The notes beneath the pieces were generated by a model. It did not search any database. It saw only the letters and a list, made by a program, of their open reading frames with translations, and had not been told where the DNA came from. Below are positions 1 through 7,425 of a stretch of 10,267 nt of DNA, piece after piece. Every line of letters begins with the position of its first letter. The stretch's first letter is position 1. Location: the NCBI GenBank assembly GCA_003248755.1, contig QFQW01000109.1:1-10267 (forward strand), given 5' to 3'. The translations under genes and the position numbers were made by a program. The stretch comes from Chryseobacterium sp. Lineage in GTDB: Bacteria; Bacteroidota; Bacteroidia; Flavobacteriales; Weeksellaceae.

Positions 1-805
1 CCAGCAGTTTATTCAGCTGCAACAGGATTATCTGGTGACGAAAGCGCAGTTGGAATCAGCAAGGTTAAACTTAACCCGTCAAAAAGATTTGAATATCACC
101 AAAGCGACCAGTGACAAAACGCTACAAACTGCCCAAGCAGATTATTCTACTTTGAATGCAACATTGAAAGGTTTGGAAGAAAAACTGAGAATTATTGGAA
201 TCAATGCAAAAGGATTAAATTCATCCAATATAAGAAGCAGAATTAATGTTTATGCGCCTTTCAATGGTTTTGTGAGCAAAATCCTGGTGAATAACGGACA
301 ATACATTAATCCTTCAGATACATTATTTGAACTGATTAATCCTTCTGGTTTATTGCTTGAATTAAAAGTATTTGAAAACGATGTGAATGATGTGAAAATC
401 GGACAGGAAATTTTAGTGTACAACAACCAAAATCCGGATAAAAAATCGACGGCGAAAATTGTAAGTATTGTTCCAAGCATCGAAAATGATGGTTCATCAC
501 TTGCTGTAGCGAAACTTTCAGCTTCCAATCCTGAGTTTATCAAAGGAATGTACATCAATGCAGAAGTAACGATTAACAGTAGATTTACCATTGGTTTACC
601 AAATGAATCCGTAGTATCTTTTGAAAGTAAAAACTATATTTTTGAAGATTTAGGAAACAAAAAATATAAAATGATTCCTGTGAATGTGGGGATTTCTGAT
701 GATAATTTCACGGAAATTTTGAAAGCCGACAATTTGAAAGATAAAAAGATTGTACAGAATGGAGCTTATGGACTATTGATGGCGCTAAAGAATAAAGCGG
801 AGTAA
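1..805 (+). CDS. RND efflux periplasmic adaptor subunit, CusB/CzcB-like (5' partial)
   Basis: This is the C-terminal 267 residues of a membrane-fusion (adaptor) protein that links an inner-membrane RND pump to an outer-membrane channel in the periplasm. The frame is open to the left edge (first full codon at position 2), so the GTG at 35 is an internal valine and not the start; signal peptide and N-terminal half lie outside. Visible in order: the end of an alpha-helical hairpin (FIQLQQDYL, typical of the CusB/CzcB group), the second lipoyl half with VYAPFNGFVSKILVNNGQYI, the beta-barrel (LELKVFENDVNDVKIGQEI), and a membrane-proximal domain ending in YGLLMALKNKAE. The substrate (metal ion or drug) cannot be read from this part. 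Pump and channel genes are presumably upstream. The gene converges on the ligase gene. The family call is firm; the transported substrate is unknown. Confidence 0.9.
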   Translation, partial: QQFIQLQQDYLVTKAQLESARLNLTRQKDLNITKATSDKTLQTAQADYSTLNATLKGLEEKLRIIGINAKGLNSSNIRSRINVYAPFNGFVSKILVNNGQYINPSDTLFELINPSGLLLELKVFENDVNDVKIGQEILVYNNQNPDKKSTAKIVSIVPSIENDGSSLAVAKLSASNPEFIKGMYINAEVTINSRFTIGLPNESVVSFESKNYIFEDLGNKKYKMIPVNVGISDDNFTEILKADNLKDKKIVQNGAYGLLMALKNKAE

Positions 806-848
806 AAATTCAGGTAATGACATACTTAAGTGTATAACACCTCTTACC

Positions 849-1011
849 CCAATTAAAATGACCAAAGTTTTGCTTGAACAAACTTAAAATTGGATTTATA
901 TTGAAAAAAAAATTAGGTTTAATGTACCATGTCAAAATATAAAATAGTAAATTACTAATATCAATCCAGCTTAATTATATTTAAAAGTTAAACTCATAGT
1001 TTAGAAGCTGG
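849..1011. repeat. Two nested inverted repeats in the convergent intergenic region
   Basis: The 231-bp gap between the adaptor and ligase stops contains two similarly built structures. The first has outer arms CCAATT (849-854) and AATTGG (888-893) around inner arms AAGTTT (865-870) and AAACTT (880-885). The second has outer arms CCAGCTT (966-972) and AAGCTGG (1005-1011) around inner arms TAAACT (989-994) and AGTTTA (998-1003). In both, the unpaired gap is longer on the left (10 and 16 nt) than on the right (2 and 1 nt). Neither is followed by a clear T-run, so they are not classic terminators, though a role in ending the two convergent transcripts is the simplest idea. AT-rich DNA gives some such pairs by chance. 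Confidence 0.35.
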
Positions 1012-1036
1012 TACAGTTAAGTACATGATCACTAAT

Positions 1037-2617
1037 TTACTGTATTAATTTTTTAATCTCTTCAATATCATCAATTTCATCCACAGTTTTATCTTTCCGC
1101 CATCTCAGGATTCTTGGAAAACGAAGCGCAACACCACTTTTATGTCGATTACTAAATCCGATTCCTTCAAACGCAATTTCGAAAACCAGTTCAGGTTTTA
1201 CGGTTCTTACCGGCCCGAATTTCTCAATTGCATTTTTGTTGACAAACTTGCTGACTTCCATTATTTCTTTATCGGTCAAACCTGAATATGCTTTTGCAAT
1301 TGTGACTAATTTATCTTCATTTTTCACTGCAAAAGTGTAGTCGGTGTAATAGGCACTTCGTCGTCCGCTTCCTTTCTGAGCGTAGATAAGAACAGCATCA
1401 ATCGTGAGCGGGTCGATTTTCCATTTCCACCAATCGCCTTTTTTTCTGCCGGAGTGATAAGGCGAATTTTTCTGTTTCAACATCAGGCCTTCACTATTGA
1501 TTTCTCTGGACTTTTCTCTGATTTGATTTAAATCTTTCCAGTTTTCAAATTCGATAAGTTCGGAAAGCTTTATGTTTTCGGGATTTTCATTTAATAATAA
1601 TTCTTCCAGCATTGCACGTCTTGCAGAGATTGGTTTTTCCCGCAAATCGGTTCCTTCCAATTCTAGTAAATCATAAGCAAAAACCTGAATCGGAATTTCT
1701 GAAAGCATTTTCTTAGTTAAAGTTTTCCGGTTGAGACGTTTCTGTAATTCGTTAAAATTCAAAACCTGATTATCTTTTACCGCCAAAATTTCTCCATCCA
1801 GAACAAAATTTCCTTTCATATTCTGAACAACTTCTTTGATTTCAGGAAATTGTTCGGTAACCAATTCCTCTCCACGAGACCAAATAAAAACTTCATCATT
1901 TCTCCGGATAATTTGTCCGCGAATTCCGTCCCATTTGTATTCAATCAGCCATTCATTGGGAGTTCCTAATTCTTCCAAATCTTTTTCGAGCGCATAAGCC
2001 AAACAAAAAGGGTAAGGTTTTGAATTGTCGGGATTGATATTTTCGGCAGAAATCAGTTCTTTGAACGAAACTTCGTCCGGTTGCCATTTTCCCATTAAGC
2101 TGTGCATCAGCGTACTCGCTTCCTGCCCGGAAAATTTAGTCAAAGCATTAATCAAAGTTTTATCTGAAACTCCAATTCTGAAACTTCCGCCCAATAATTT
2201 ATTGAAAAGCAGTCGTTCTGTGTAATCCAGGCCGTTCCAGGAATTCAGAACAAATTCTTTTTTTTCTATATCCGATTTATTTTTCAAACCAATGATTTCA
2301 TTCATCCATTCAGACAAAGATTTCTCGATTTTTTCTTTTGGTGGTGGAAGAATCAATGATAAAGTTTCACCCAAATCTCCAACCGAAGAGTAACTCTCCT
2401 GGAACAGCCAAAAAGGTAATTGTGTAATTTCCAACGCCCATTCTTTCATATAATTGGTATTCACATTTCTCTTCGGTCTTTTGCCTGTAAACAGGGCGAT
2501 AAACCAAACTTTATCTTCGTCAGGAGCACGCTCGAGATAATCAATGATGGCATCGATTTTTGCGTTGGTTTTGTTGGTGCTTTCGAGAGCATTGATGAGT
2601 TCTGCGAAATGTTTCAT
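1037..2617 (-). CDS. ATP-dependent DNA ligase, ligase-associated DNA damage response type
   Basis: Seals nicked DNA through a ligase-AMP intermediate. At 526 aa it has the three-part layout of the bacterial ATP-dependent ligases found with an MBL exonuclease, a DEXH helicase and PdeM (family normally called as TIGR04120). Residues 1-200 form the DNA-binding domain (GGSFRIGVSDKTLINAL at 143-159). The nucleotidyltransferase domain follows with motif I EYKWDGIR (nucleophile K228), Ia SRGE (247-250), III VLDGEI (272-277), IIIa FAYDLL (313-318), IV EGLMLK (376-381) and V WWKWK (396-400). An OB-fold carries the motif VI-like RFPRILRWR (499-507). No motif is missing, so it should be active. It is last of three minus-strand genes, 79 bp after the exonuclease stop, probably in the same transcript although the gap is wide enough for its own promoter. 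There is no LigD-style polymerase or 3'-phosphoesterase domain. The ATG at 2617 begins directly with the family-like MKHFAELI. Confidence 0.95.
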   Translation of the reverse strand: MKHFAELINALESTNKTNAKIDAIIDYLERAPDEDKVWFIALFTGKRPKRNVNTNYMKEWALEITQLPFWLFQESYSSVGDLGETLSLILPPPKEKIEKSLSEWMNEIIGLKNKSDIEKKEFVLNSWNGLDYTERLLFNKLLGGSFRIGVSDKTLINALTKFSGQEASTLMHSLMGKWQPDEVSFKELISAENINPDNSKPYPFCLAYALEKDLEELGTPNEWLIEYKWDGIRGQIIRRNDEVFIWSRGEELVTEQFPEIKEVVQNMKGNFVLDGEILAVKDNQVLNFNELQKRLNRKTLTKKMLSEIPIQVFAYDLLELEGTDLREKPISARRAMLEELLLNENPENIKLSELIEFENWKDLNQIREKSREINSEGLMLKQKNSPYHSGRKKGDWWKWKIDPLTIDAVLIYAQKGSGRRSAYYTDYTFAVKNEDKLVTIAKAYSGLTDKEIMEVSKFVNKNAIEKFGPVRTVKPELVFEIAFEGIGFSNRHKSGVALRFPRILRWRKDKTVDEIDDIEEIKKLIQ

Positions 2618-2696
2618 CTGTAATTTTTATTTTTTATTTGTCAGATGGAATACTCATTAAATTTGGTACGAAAAAATATTTTTTGTCTTTGGTATT

Positions 2697-3722
2697 TCAT
2701 ACTTCAGGATTTTCGATGGTTTCTTTTTCAGTCACCTCTTCATCATCGTTTCCGTAAAGTGTTTCCACAACATCAGATTTAATTCCGATTTCGTTTAAAT
2801 ATTTTGAAAAAACTTCGGTTTGTCCGTGTGTAACGTGCACGATTTCTGCTTCTGTAGCTCTTATAGCCTGTAAAAGGCCTTTCCAATCGGCGTGGTCACT
2901 CATTGGAAAACCTGCATCTGCACTGCGCCATCTTCTTGCACCACGAACCTGCATCCAGCCGGAACAGATTGCTGTTGCCACGTTTGGGATTTTCTTAATT
3001 ACATTAGAATCGAGCAAAGCGGGCGGAACGATGACAATATCGCCTTCAACGTGTTTAATACTTTCCCTAAAATCAGGAATTTCATAATCTGGAAGTGTGA
3101 TGCCTACATTTTCAAAAGCTTCATTCAATTTCCCGATAGAGTAGTGAACGTGGATTTTCCCCAAGCCTTCAACCGCTTTCATAATTCTCTGAGCTTTTCC
3201 TAAAGAATAGCCGACAAACACCGATGTTTTCTGGTTTTCTTTATTTTTCAAAACCCAGCTTTGCATTTTTTTGTTCAAATCATCCACTTCCAGCCAATTA
3301 TAAATCGGAAGTCCGAAAGTGCTTTCTGTGACAAATTCGTTGCATTTTACCGGTTCAAAAGGCTTACTCAGTCCATCATCCTGAACTTTATAGTCTCCGG
3401 AAATTACACTTACATAACCTTTATATTCCAGCCGAATCTGAGCCGAACCGATAATGTGTCCTGCCGGATGAAGTGAAAGTTTTACACCATTGATATTGAG
3501 AGCTTCTCCATATTCCACACTTTGACATTCGATATCTTCACCGATTCTTTTGTGTAAAATCGGTTTTGTGAAATGATGGCAAAGGTATTTTTTCATTCCC
3601 CAACGTGCGTGGTCGGCGTGGCCGTGCGTAATAACCGCCAAATCAACCGGTCGCCACGGGTCAATATAAAATTTTCCTTGCGGACAATAGATGCCTTTGT
3701 TTGTGAATGTGATGAGTTTCAA
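2697..3722 (-). CDS. Ligase-associated DNA damage response exonuclease (MBL fold)
   Basis: A 341-aa metallo-beta-lactamase nuclease of the SNM1/CPSF-like type, expected to trim DNA ends before ligation (family usually called as TIGR04122). Metal ligands are visible: HGHADH at 33-38, PAGHIIGSAQ at 86-95 with H89, SGD at 108-110, SDHADW at 275-280 with H277, and a C-terminal THGQ at 298-301. The ESTFGLP block (133-139) and the GYSLGKAQR block (171-179) are also typical of this group. The acidic tail (about 325-341) is probably disordered. It starts 20 bp after the stop of the flavin-protein gene and precedes the ligase gene on the same strand, so the pair likely act on the same DNA ends. Family assignment is firm; exonuclease polarity and the lesion processed are not readable from sequence. 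Confidence 0.93.
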   Translation of the reverse strand: MKLITFTNKGIYCPQGKFYIDPWRPVDLAVITHGHADHARWGMKKYLCHHFTKPILHKRIGEDIECQSVEYGEALNINGVKLSLHPAGHIIGSAQIRLEYKGYVSVISGDYKVQDDGLSKPFEPVKCNEFVTESTFGLPIYNWLEVDDLNKKMQSWVLKNKENQKTSVFVGYSLGKAQRIMKAVEGLGKIHVHYSIGKLNEAFENVGITLPDYEIPDFRESIKHVEGDIVIVPPALLDSNVIKKIPNVATAICSGWMQVRGARRWRSADAGFPMSDHADWKGLLQAIRATEAEIVHVTHGQTEVFSKYLNEIGIKSDVVETLYGNDDEEVTEKETIENPEV

Positions 3723-3742
3723 AACTGTATTTTTTACTGACC

Positions 3743-4249
3743 TTAAATTACAGCATTTCCTTCAACTCCGTCAGAATTATCGGTCTTATTTCCAGTAAGG
3801 GCAGAAGTAACAAAACTTAAAAGGCTAACCAGTTTTCCGGCTTTTGTATCCCAATAATAAGTTTCTTTCGGTTCAACTCGGATGATGGAAACATTTGGGT
3901 CGTCTTTTCCTTCGAACCAAGCGTTTGCCATTGTCGACCATTTGTCTTCAATCGTTGATTTGTCCTTGTAGATAGAAGCTTCCCCATAAACTGAAAGATA
4001 TTCGGAGTCACTGTTGTTCATAAAGAAAAGCTGAATGCGTCTGTCTTCTTTGATTTCGAAGTTCTTGTTGCTTGTTGCACTGCTGATAAACCACAGATTT
4101 CCGTTGTCATCGGTTTCCTGCAAGCTCATTGGTCGGGAATTACTCGGCAGTCTGTCCAGTTCTGTACAAAACATACAGATTCTGGCTTTTTCCGAGATTT
4201 CTTTTATTTTTTTAATCGCTTCAAGATGTGTAAGGTTTTCAGTTGACAT
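3743..4249 (-). CDS. Pyridoxamine 5'-phosphate oxidase family / general stress protein (FMN-binding)
   Basis: A 168-aa cytosolic split-barrel flavoprotein of the 'general stress protein 26' kind (Pfam Pyrid_ox_like). Seen in the sequence: RPMSLQETDDNGNLWFISS (39-57), the strand pair that usually forms the FMN phosphate site; RRIQLFFMN (70-78) and YLSVYGEASI (84-93); then AWFEGKDDPNVSIIRVEP (110-127) and YYWD (131-134), a C-terminal signature of this subfamily. It is too short, and lacks the C-terminal part, for a true PdxH, so pyridoxal phosphate synthesis is unlikely; substrate unknown. It is the first gene of the minus-strand unit, 20 bp ahead of the exonuclease, which suggests co-transcription with DNA repair genes and perhaps a shared oxidative-stress cue (inference). 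The upstream sequence is A/T-rich with no Shine-Dalgarno, as usual for the phylum. Confidence 0.9.
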   Translation of the reverse strand: MSTENLTHLEAIKKIKEISEKARICMFCTELDRLPSNSRPMSLQETDDNGNLWFISSATSNKNFEIKEDRRIQLFFMNNSDSEYLSVYGEASIYKDKSTIEDKWSTMANAWFEGKDDPNVSIIRVEPKETYYWDTKAGKLVSLLSFVTSALTGNKTDNSDGVEGNAVI

Positions 4250-4335
4250 AATATTTTATTTTTGATGATTTGTAAATTTTCTAAATAGTTACAAATAATG
4301 TGCTATTTGTGAATTAATGAAAATTGAATAAGATA

Positions 4336-4371
4336 TTTGATATTAAAAATTCCAAAACATTTGTATATTTG
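4336..4371 (+). promoter_or_regulatory. Flavobacterial-type promoter of the thiamine operon
   Basis: TATATTTG at 4364-4371 matches the Bacteroidota -7 consensus TAnnTTTG exactly, and TTTG at 4336-4339 can serve as the -33 box. The 24-nt spacer is slightly longer than the usual 17-23. A start a few bases downstream would fall at about 4376-4380, just where the riboswitch P1 strand begins, which supports the assignment. Confidence 0.55.
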
Positions 4372-4377
4372 CTTCAC

Positions 4378-4453
4378 GCTTTAGGGGTATTCTGAAAAGA
4401 ATTGAGAGAGTCCCTTTGAACCTGATACGGCTTACACCGACGTAGGGAAAAGC
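4378..4453 (+). promoter_or_regulatory. TPP riboswitch (THI element)
   Basis: All conserved parts of the thiamine pyrophosphate aptamer are present. P1 pairs GCTTT (4378-4382) with AAAGC (4449-4453). A P3 arm ATTCT-GAAA-AGAAT (4389-4402) is followed by the pyrimidine-sensing TGAGAG (4403-4408). Then come CCCTTTGAACCTGAT (4412-4426), a P5 stem CGG/CCG (4428-4430 with 4437-4439), and the GTAGGGAA segment (4442-4449 region) that closes the pyrophosphate-sensing side. It lies directly upstream of thiM. Binding of TPP is known in this class to lower expression of the genes that follow. Confidence 0.95.
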
Positions 4454-4459
4454 AGGAAT

Positions 4460-4505
4460 ACATCTTTTGATGTTTTCTTTCTTATTCTATCTGTTTTCCT
4501 AAAGC
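4460..4505 (+). promoter_or_regulatory. Possible expression platform of the TPP riboswitch
   Basis: Two elements lie between the aptamer and thiM. A short hairpin ACATC-TTTT-GATGT (4460-4473) is followed by a U-rich run (TTTTCTTTCTT), like a weak intrinsic terminator. Further on, CCTAAAGC (4498-4505) is an exact 8-base complement of the 5' P1 strand GCTTTAGG (4378-4385) and could compete with P1; it ends 19 nt before the start codon. Which of the two, if either, does the switching cannot be decided by eye. Confidence 0.4.
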
Positions 4506-4524
4506 TTATTTAAATCAAACGTCA

Positions 4525-5322
4525 ATGGAAAACAACCTTTGGAATTACATTCAATCTGTAAAAAAGCAATCACCGCTGGTTCATAATGTGACCAATTTTG
4601 TGGTAATGAATAACACCGCCAATGCGCTTTTGGCGGTCGGAGCTTCACCGATTATGGCTCACGCAAAATCAGAAATCAGAGAAATGGTCGCCATTTCGAA
4701 TGCCGTCGTCGTCAATATCGGAACACTCGATGAATACTGGTCTGAATCAATGTTGATTGCTGCAGAAGAAGCTCATAGACTCAATAAAACCTGGGTTTTA
4801 GACCCGGTCGGAGCAGGAGCAACTTCTTTCAGAGATAAGGTTTTGGCAAAGCTTTTACAATTCAAACCGACCGTTATCAGAGGGAATGCATCTGAGATCA
4901 TCGCTTTAGCCAAGGCCAATAAAACCGTTACAAAAGGAGTCGACAGTACAGCGGAAAGTAATGAAGCCATTAATGCGGCAAAATATCTTGCTGAAAACTA
5001 TCAATCGGTAGTTTGTATTTCGGGAGCAACGGATATTATTATTGATGAGAAAGAAACTTATTTTGTCGAAAACGGACATCCGTTAATGACGAAAGTAACA
5101 GGTTTGGGTTGTTCGGCTTCAGCTATTGTCGGAGCTTTTGCCGGAATTTCTGAAAATAAAAGCGAATCTACCGTTGCTGCGATGGCTCTGCTTGGAATTG
5201 CTGGCGAATTATCTGAAAAGATTTCAAACGGACCGGGAAGTCTTCAAATGAATATTTTAGATAAGCTTTACAATATCTCTGAGCAGGAGTTTTTTGAAAA
5301 CGTAAAAGTTTCTAAAAAATGA
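4525..5322 (+). CDS. thiM: Hydroxyethylthiazole kinase
   Basis: Phosphorylates 4-methyl-5-(2-hydroxyethyl)thiazole with ATP so that the thiazole can be reused for thiamine. The 265-aa length is normal. Typical blocks are VGASPIMA (38-45, substrate side), NIGTL (64-68), WVLDPVGAGAT (90-100), VIRGNASEI (117-125), and the catalytic/anion-hole segment VTGLGCSASA (191-200), whose C196 is at the position of the active-site cysteine known in this ribokinase-like family. First gene of the thi operon, right behind the TPP riboswitch; its TGA overlaps the thiE ATG (ATGA), indicating translational coupling. The ATG at 4525 gives a normal N-terminus (NPLVHNVTN-like region at about 16-24). No oddities. 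Confidence 0.96.
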   Translation: MENNLWNYIQSVKKQSPLVHNVTNFVVMNNTANALLAVGASPIMAHAKSEIREMVAISNAVVVNIGTLDEYWSESMLIAAEEAHRLNKTWVLDPVGAGATSFRDKVLAKLLQFKPTVIRGNASEIIALAKANKTVTKGVDSTAESNEAINAAKYLAENYQSVVCISGATDIIIDEKETYFVENGHPLMTKVTGLGCSASAIVGAFAGISENKSESTVAAMALLGIAGELSEKISNGPGSLQMNILDKLYNISEQEFFENVKVSKK

Positions 5323-5954
5323 ATTTGATTCATTCTTTTCCTTATCAATTATATCTTGTTATTTCTGAGGCAGATTGTAAAGGACGTAATTTTCTGGAAG
5401 TTGCCGAACAATCGATTTTGGGTGGAGTTGACATCATCCAATTACGGGAGAAAAATTCTTCTGACCTGGATTTTCTGGAAAAAGCAATTCGTTTGAAAGA
5501 AATCACCGATAAATATGGAATTCCTTTAATTATCAATGACAATGCTTTCGTAGCCAAAGAAATTGATGCTTTTGGAATACACGTCGGGAATAATGATACT
5601 CAACCAACTGTTTTAAGGGAAAATTCATTTCAAAATAAGATGATTGGCTATTCCATCGAATACTTAGAGCAACTTGAAAATAAGGAAACTATGGTTTCAG
5701 ATTATTTAGGAATCAGTCCGGTTTTCAGAACAGATACTAAAACCGATACGGTTACAGAATGGGGACTGGAAGGTCTAATGAAAATCAGAAAGCTAACAGA
5801 AAAACCCTTGGTTGCCATTGGGAATGTTCACTTAAAAAATACCAAAGCTGTGATAGATGCAGGAGCAGATTGTATCGCAGTGGTCTCAGAAATATGCAGT
5901 GCTGAAAATCCTCAAAAAGCAGCTTCTAATCTAAAAAACGAAATTAACAAATGA
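5319..5954 (+). CDS. thiE: Thiamine phosphate synthase
   Basis: Condenses HMP-PP (from ThiD) with thiazole phosphate (from ThiM) to thiamine phosphate. It is a TIM barrel of 211 aa, a standard length. Pyrophosphate- and pyrimidine-binding residues of the family are present: QLREK (41-45), IND (72-74), GIHVGNND (86-93), GYS (110-112), GISPVFRTDTK (131-141) and VVSEI (188-192). The phosphate-loop segment reads AIGNV (167-171) where most homologues have AIGGI, so the second glycine is replaced by asparagine. The sequence overall is rather divergent but every active-site segment is recognisable. It overlaps thiM by 4 bp at its start and thiD by 4 bp at its end, so the three are coupled in one transcript. 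Confidence 0.93.
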   Translation: MNLIHSFPYQLYLVISEADCKGRNFLEVAEQSILGGVDIIQLREKNSSDLDFLEKAIRLKEITDKYGIPLIINDNAFVAKEIDAFGIHVGNNDTQPTVLRENSFQNKMIGYSIEYLEQLENKETMVSDYLGISPVFRTDTKTDTVTEWGLEGLMKIRKLTEKPLVAIGNVHLKNTKAVIDAGADCIAVVSEICSAENPQKAASNLKNEINK

Positions 5955-6784
5955 CAAAATACAAATACCCATCAGTTCTCACGATTGCAGGTTTTGACGG
6001 AAGTGGAGGCGCAGGAATTCAGGCAGATATAAAAACGATTTCATCTTTGGGGTGTTATGCAACTTCGGTTTTAACAGCCTTACCTGTTCAGAATACGATG
6101 GGCGTTCGAAACATTTTTTCGATTCCAGTTCAGGCAGTTTCAGAACAGATAGAATCAATTTTAGATGACATTTTTCCTGACGCTATCAAAATCGGAATGG
6201 TTCATACGTCTGAATTAGTTGAAACCATTGTAAAAACTTTAGCCAAATATAAAAAAGTTCCGATTGTTTTTGACCCAGTAATGGTGGCAACAAGCGGACA
6301 TCGGTTGATTGAAGAAGAAACCATCCAGACGATTATCGAAAAGCTTTTCCCCATTTCAGATATTATCACTCCGAATATGGATGAAGCTTCAATTCTAGCC
6401 AATATGGAAGTGAAAACTTTAGACGATATGAAAATTGCTGGAGAACGTATCAAAAAGTTAGGTTGTAAAAATATTTTGTTAAAAGGCGGTCATCAAATCA
6501 CTGAAAAAATCACTTCTTTATTTTATAGTGATAAAGACGACTTTCAAACTTTTGAATCTTTAAAATTAAATACCAAAAACACACACGGTTCGGGTTGTAC
6601 ATTATCTTCAGCGATTGCTTCTTTTATTGCCCAAGGAAAATCTATAGATGAAGCTGTGGCTTTAGCTCAAAACTATGTTTCAGAAGCTATTCTTGAAGGA
6701 AGTAACGTCCAAACCGGAAAAGGAAATGGTCCTCTGAATCACTTTTTTAATCCCCAAAAACTTATCAAAAATGAATTGGTCTGA
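5951..6784 (+). CDS. thiD: Hydroxymethylpyrimidine / phosphomethylpyrimidine kinase
   Basis: Phosphorylates HMP to HMP-P and then HMP-PP, the pyrimidine donor for ThiE. A 277-aa ribokinase-fold enzyme of usual size. Visible are AGFDGSGGAGIQADIKT (13-29), which binds the pyrimidine, ALPVQNTMGV (43-52), DPVMVATSG (108-116), ITPNMDEA (139-146), LLKGGH (176-181), and the catalytic loop THGSGCTLSSAIA (211-223) with C216. The order thiE-thiD with ATGA overlap supports concerted production with ThiE. It ends inside the start of tenA. There is no fused TenA or ThiE domain; those functions are separate genes here. Confidence 0.96.
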   Translation: MTKYKYPSVLTIAGFDGSGGAGIQADIKTISSLGCYATSVLTALPVQNTMGVRNIFSIPVQAVSEQIESILDDIFPDAIKIGMVHTSELVETIVKTLAKYKKVPIVFDPVMVATSGHRLIEEETIQTIIEKLFPISDIITPNMDEASILANMEVKTLDDMKIAGERIKKLGCKNILLKGGHQITEKITSLFYSDKDDFQTFESLKLNTKNTHGSGCTLSSAIASFIAQGKSIDEAVALAQNYVSEAILEGSNVQTGKGNGPLNHFFNPQKLIKNELV

Positions 6785-7421
6785 AAACGCATGGAAATCA
6801 ATTGAAAATATTTACAGTGATATCATCGCAATGCCTTTTATTAAGGAATTGTCAGATGGAACTTTAGACAAGGAAAAATTTCAGTTTTACATTGCTCAGG
6901 ATTCTTTGTATTTGGAACATTTTGGAAGAACCTTAGCCTTAATCGGTAGTAAAGCTCATCAGATTGAAGATGCTTTAGCTTATATGAGATTTGCCGAAAA
7001 CGCGATTGTTGTAGAAAATGCTTTGCACGAATCCTATTTTAAAGAATTTGAAATTTCAGACAAAGGAATTTTAGAGCCAATTTGTCATCATTACATTCAT
7101 TTTTTGAGAAGTACCGCAGCTTTTGAACCAGTTGAGGTGGCTTTGGCGGCGACTTTACCTTGCTTTTGGATTTATAAGGAAGTCGGAGATTATATTTTAA
7201 ATCTTGAACAAACAGCTGAAAATCCTTATAAAAGCTGGATTGAAACTTACGGTGGAGAAGATTTTGCTGTTGCTGTTAAAACCGCTATCGAAATTTGCAA
7301 CAAAGCCGCAGAAAACACAACTCACGAAATAAGAATCCGAATGAATGAAGCTTTTGTAACAGCTTCCGAACTCGAGTTTCAGTTTTGGCAGGCTGCTTAT
7401 GACTTGAAAGTTTGGGAATAA
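6771..7421 (+). CDS. tenA: TenA family aminopyrimidine aminohydrolase (thiaminase II)
   Basis: Hydrolyses aminomethyl-HMP derived from degraded thiamine to HMP, feeding ThiD. The 216-aa all-helical protein keeps the residues known to be important in Bacillus TenA: D44 in IAQDSLYL (41-48), Y108 in HHYIHFL (106-112), the catalytic cysteine C131 in LPCFWIY (129-135), and E202 in ELEFQFW (200-206). Its ATG lies 14 bp inside the 3' end of thiD in another frame, so translation is probably coupled to thiD. It is the last gene of the operon. The retained cysteine favours the TenA_C salvage type over the cysteine-lacking TenA_E type. Confidence 0.94.
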   Translation: MNWSENAWKSIENIYSDIIAMPFIKELSDGTLDKEKFQFYIAQDSLYLEHFGRTLALIGSKAHQIEDALAYMRFAENAIVVENALHESYFKEFEISDKGILEPICHHYIHFLRSTAAFEPVEVALAATLPCFWIYKEVGDYILNLEQTAENPYKSWIETYGGEDFAVAVKTAIEICNKAAENTTHEIRIRMNEAFVTASELEFQFWQAAYDLKVWE

Positions 7422-7425
7422 AAAA

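Noticed and set aside
250..591. 113-codon open frame on the minus strand inside the efflux adaptor gene
   Set aside because: It lies wholly antisense to a well-supported adaptor frame with clear family motifs and has no domain of its own.
2671..2684. Perfect 14-bp palindrome of A and T between exonuclease and ligase
   Set aside because: A6TAT6-like low-complexity sequence is expected in such AT-rich DNA, and no promoter or terminator can be built on it convincingly.
3817..4011. 64-codon frame on the minus strand within the flavin protein gene
   Set aside because: Alternate frame of the same strand inside a gene with conserved FMN-site blocks; no independent evidence.
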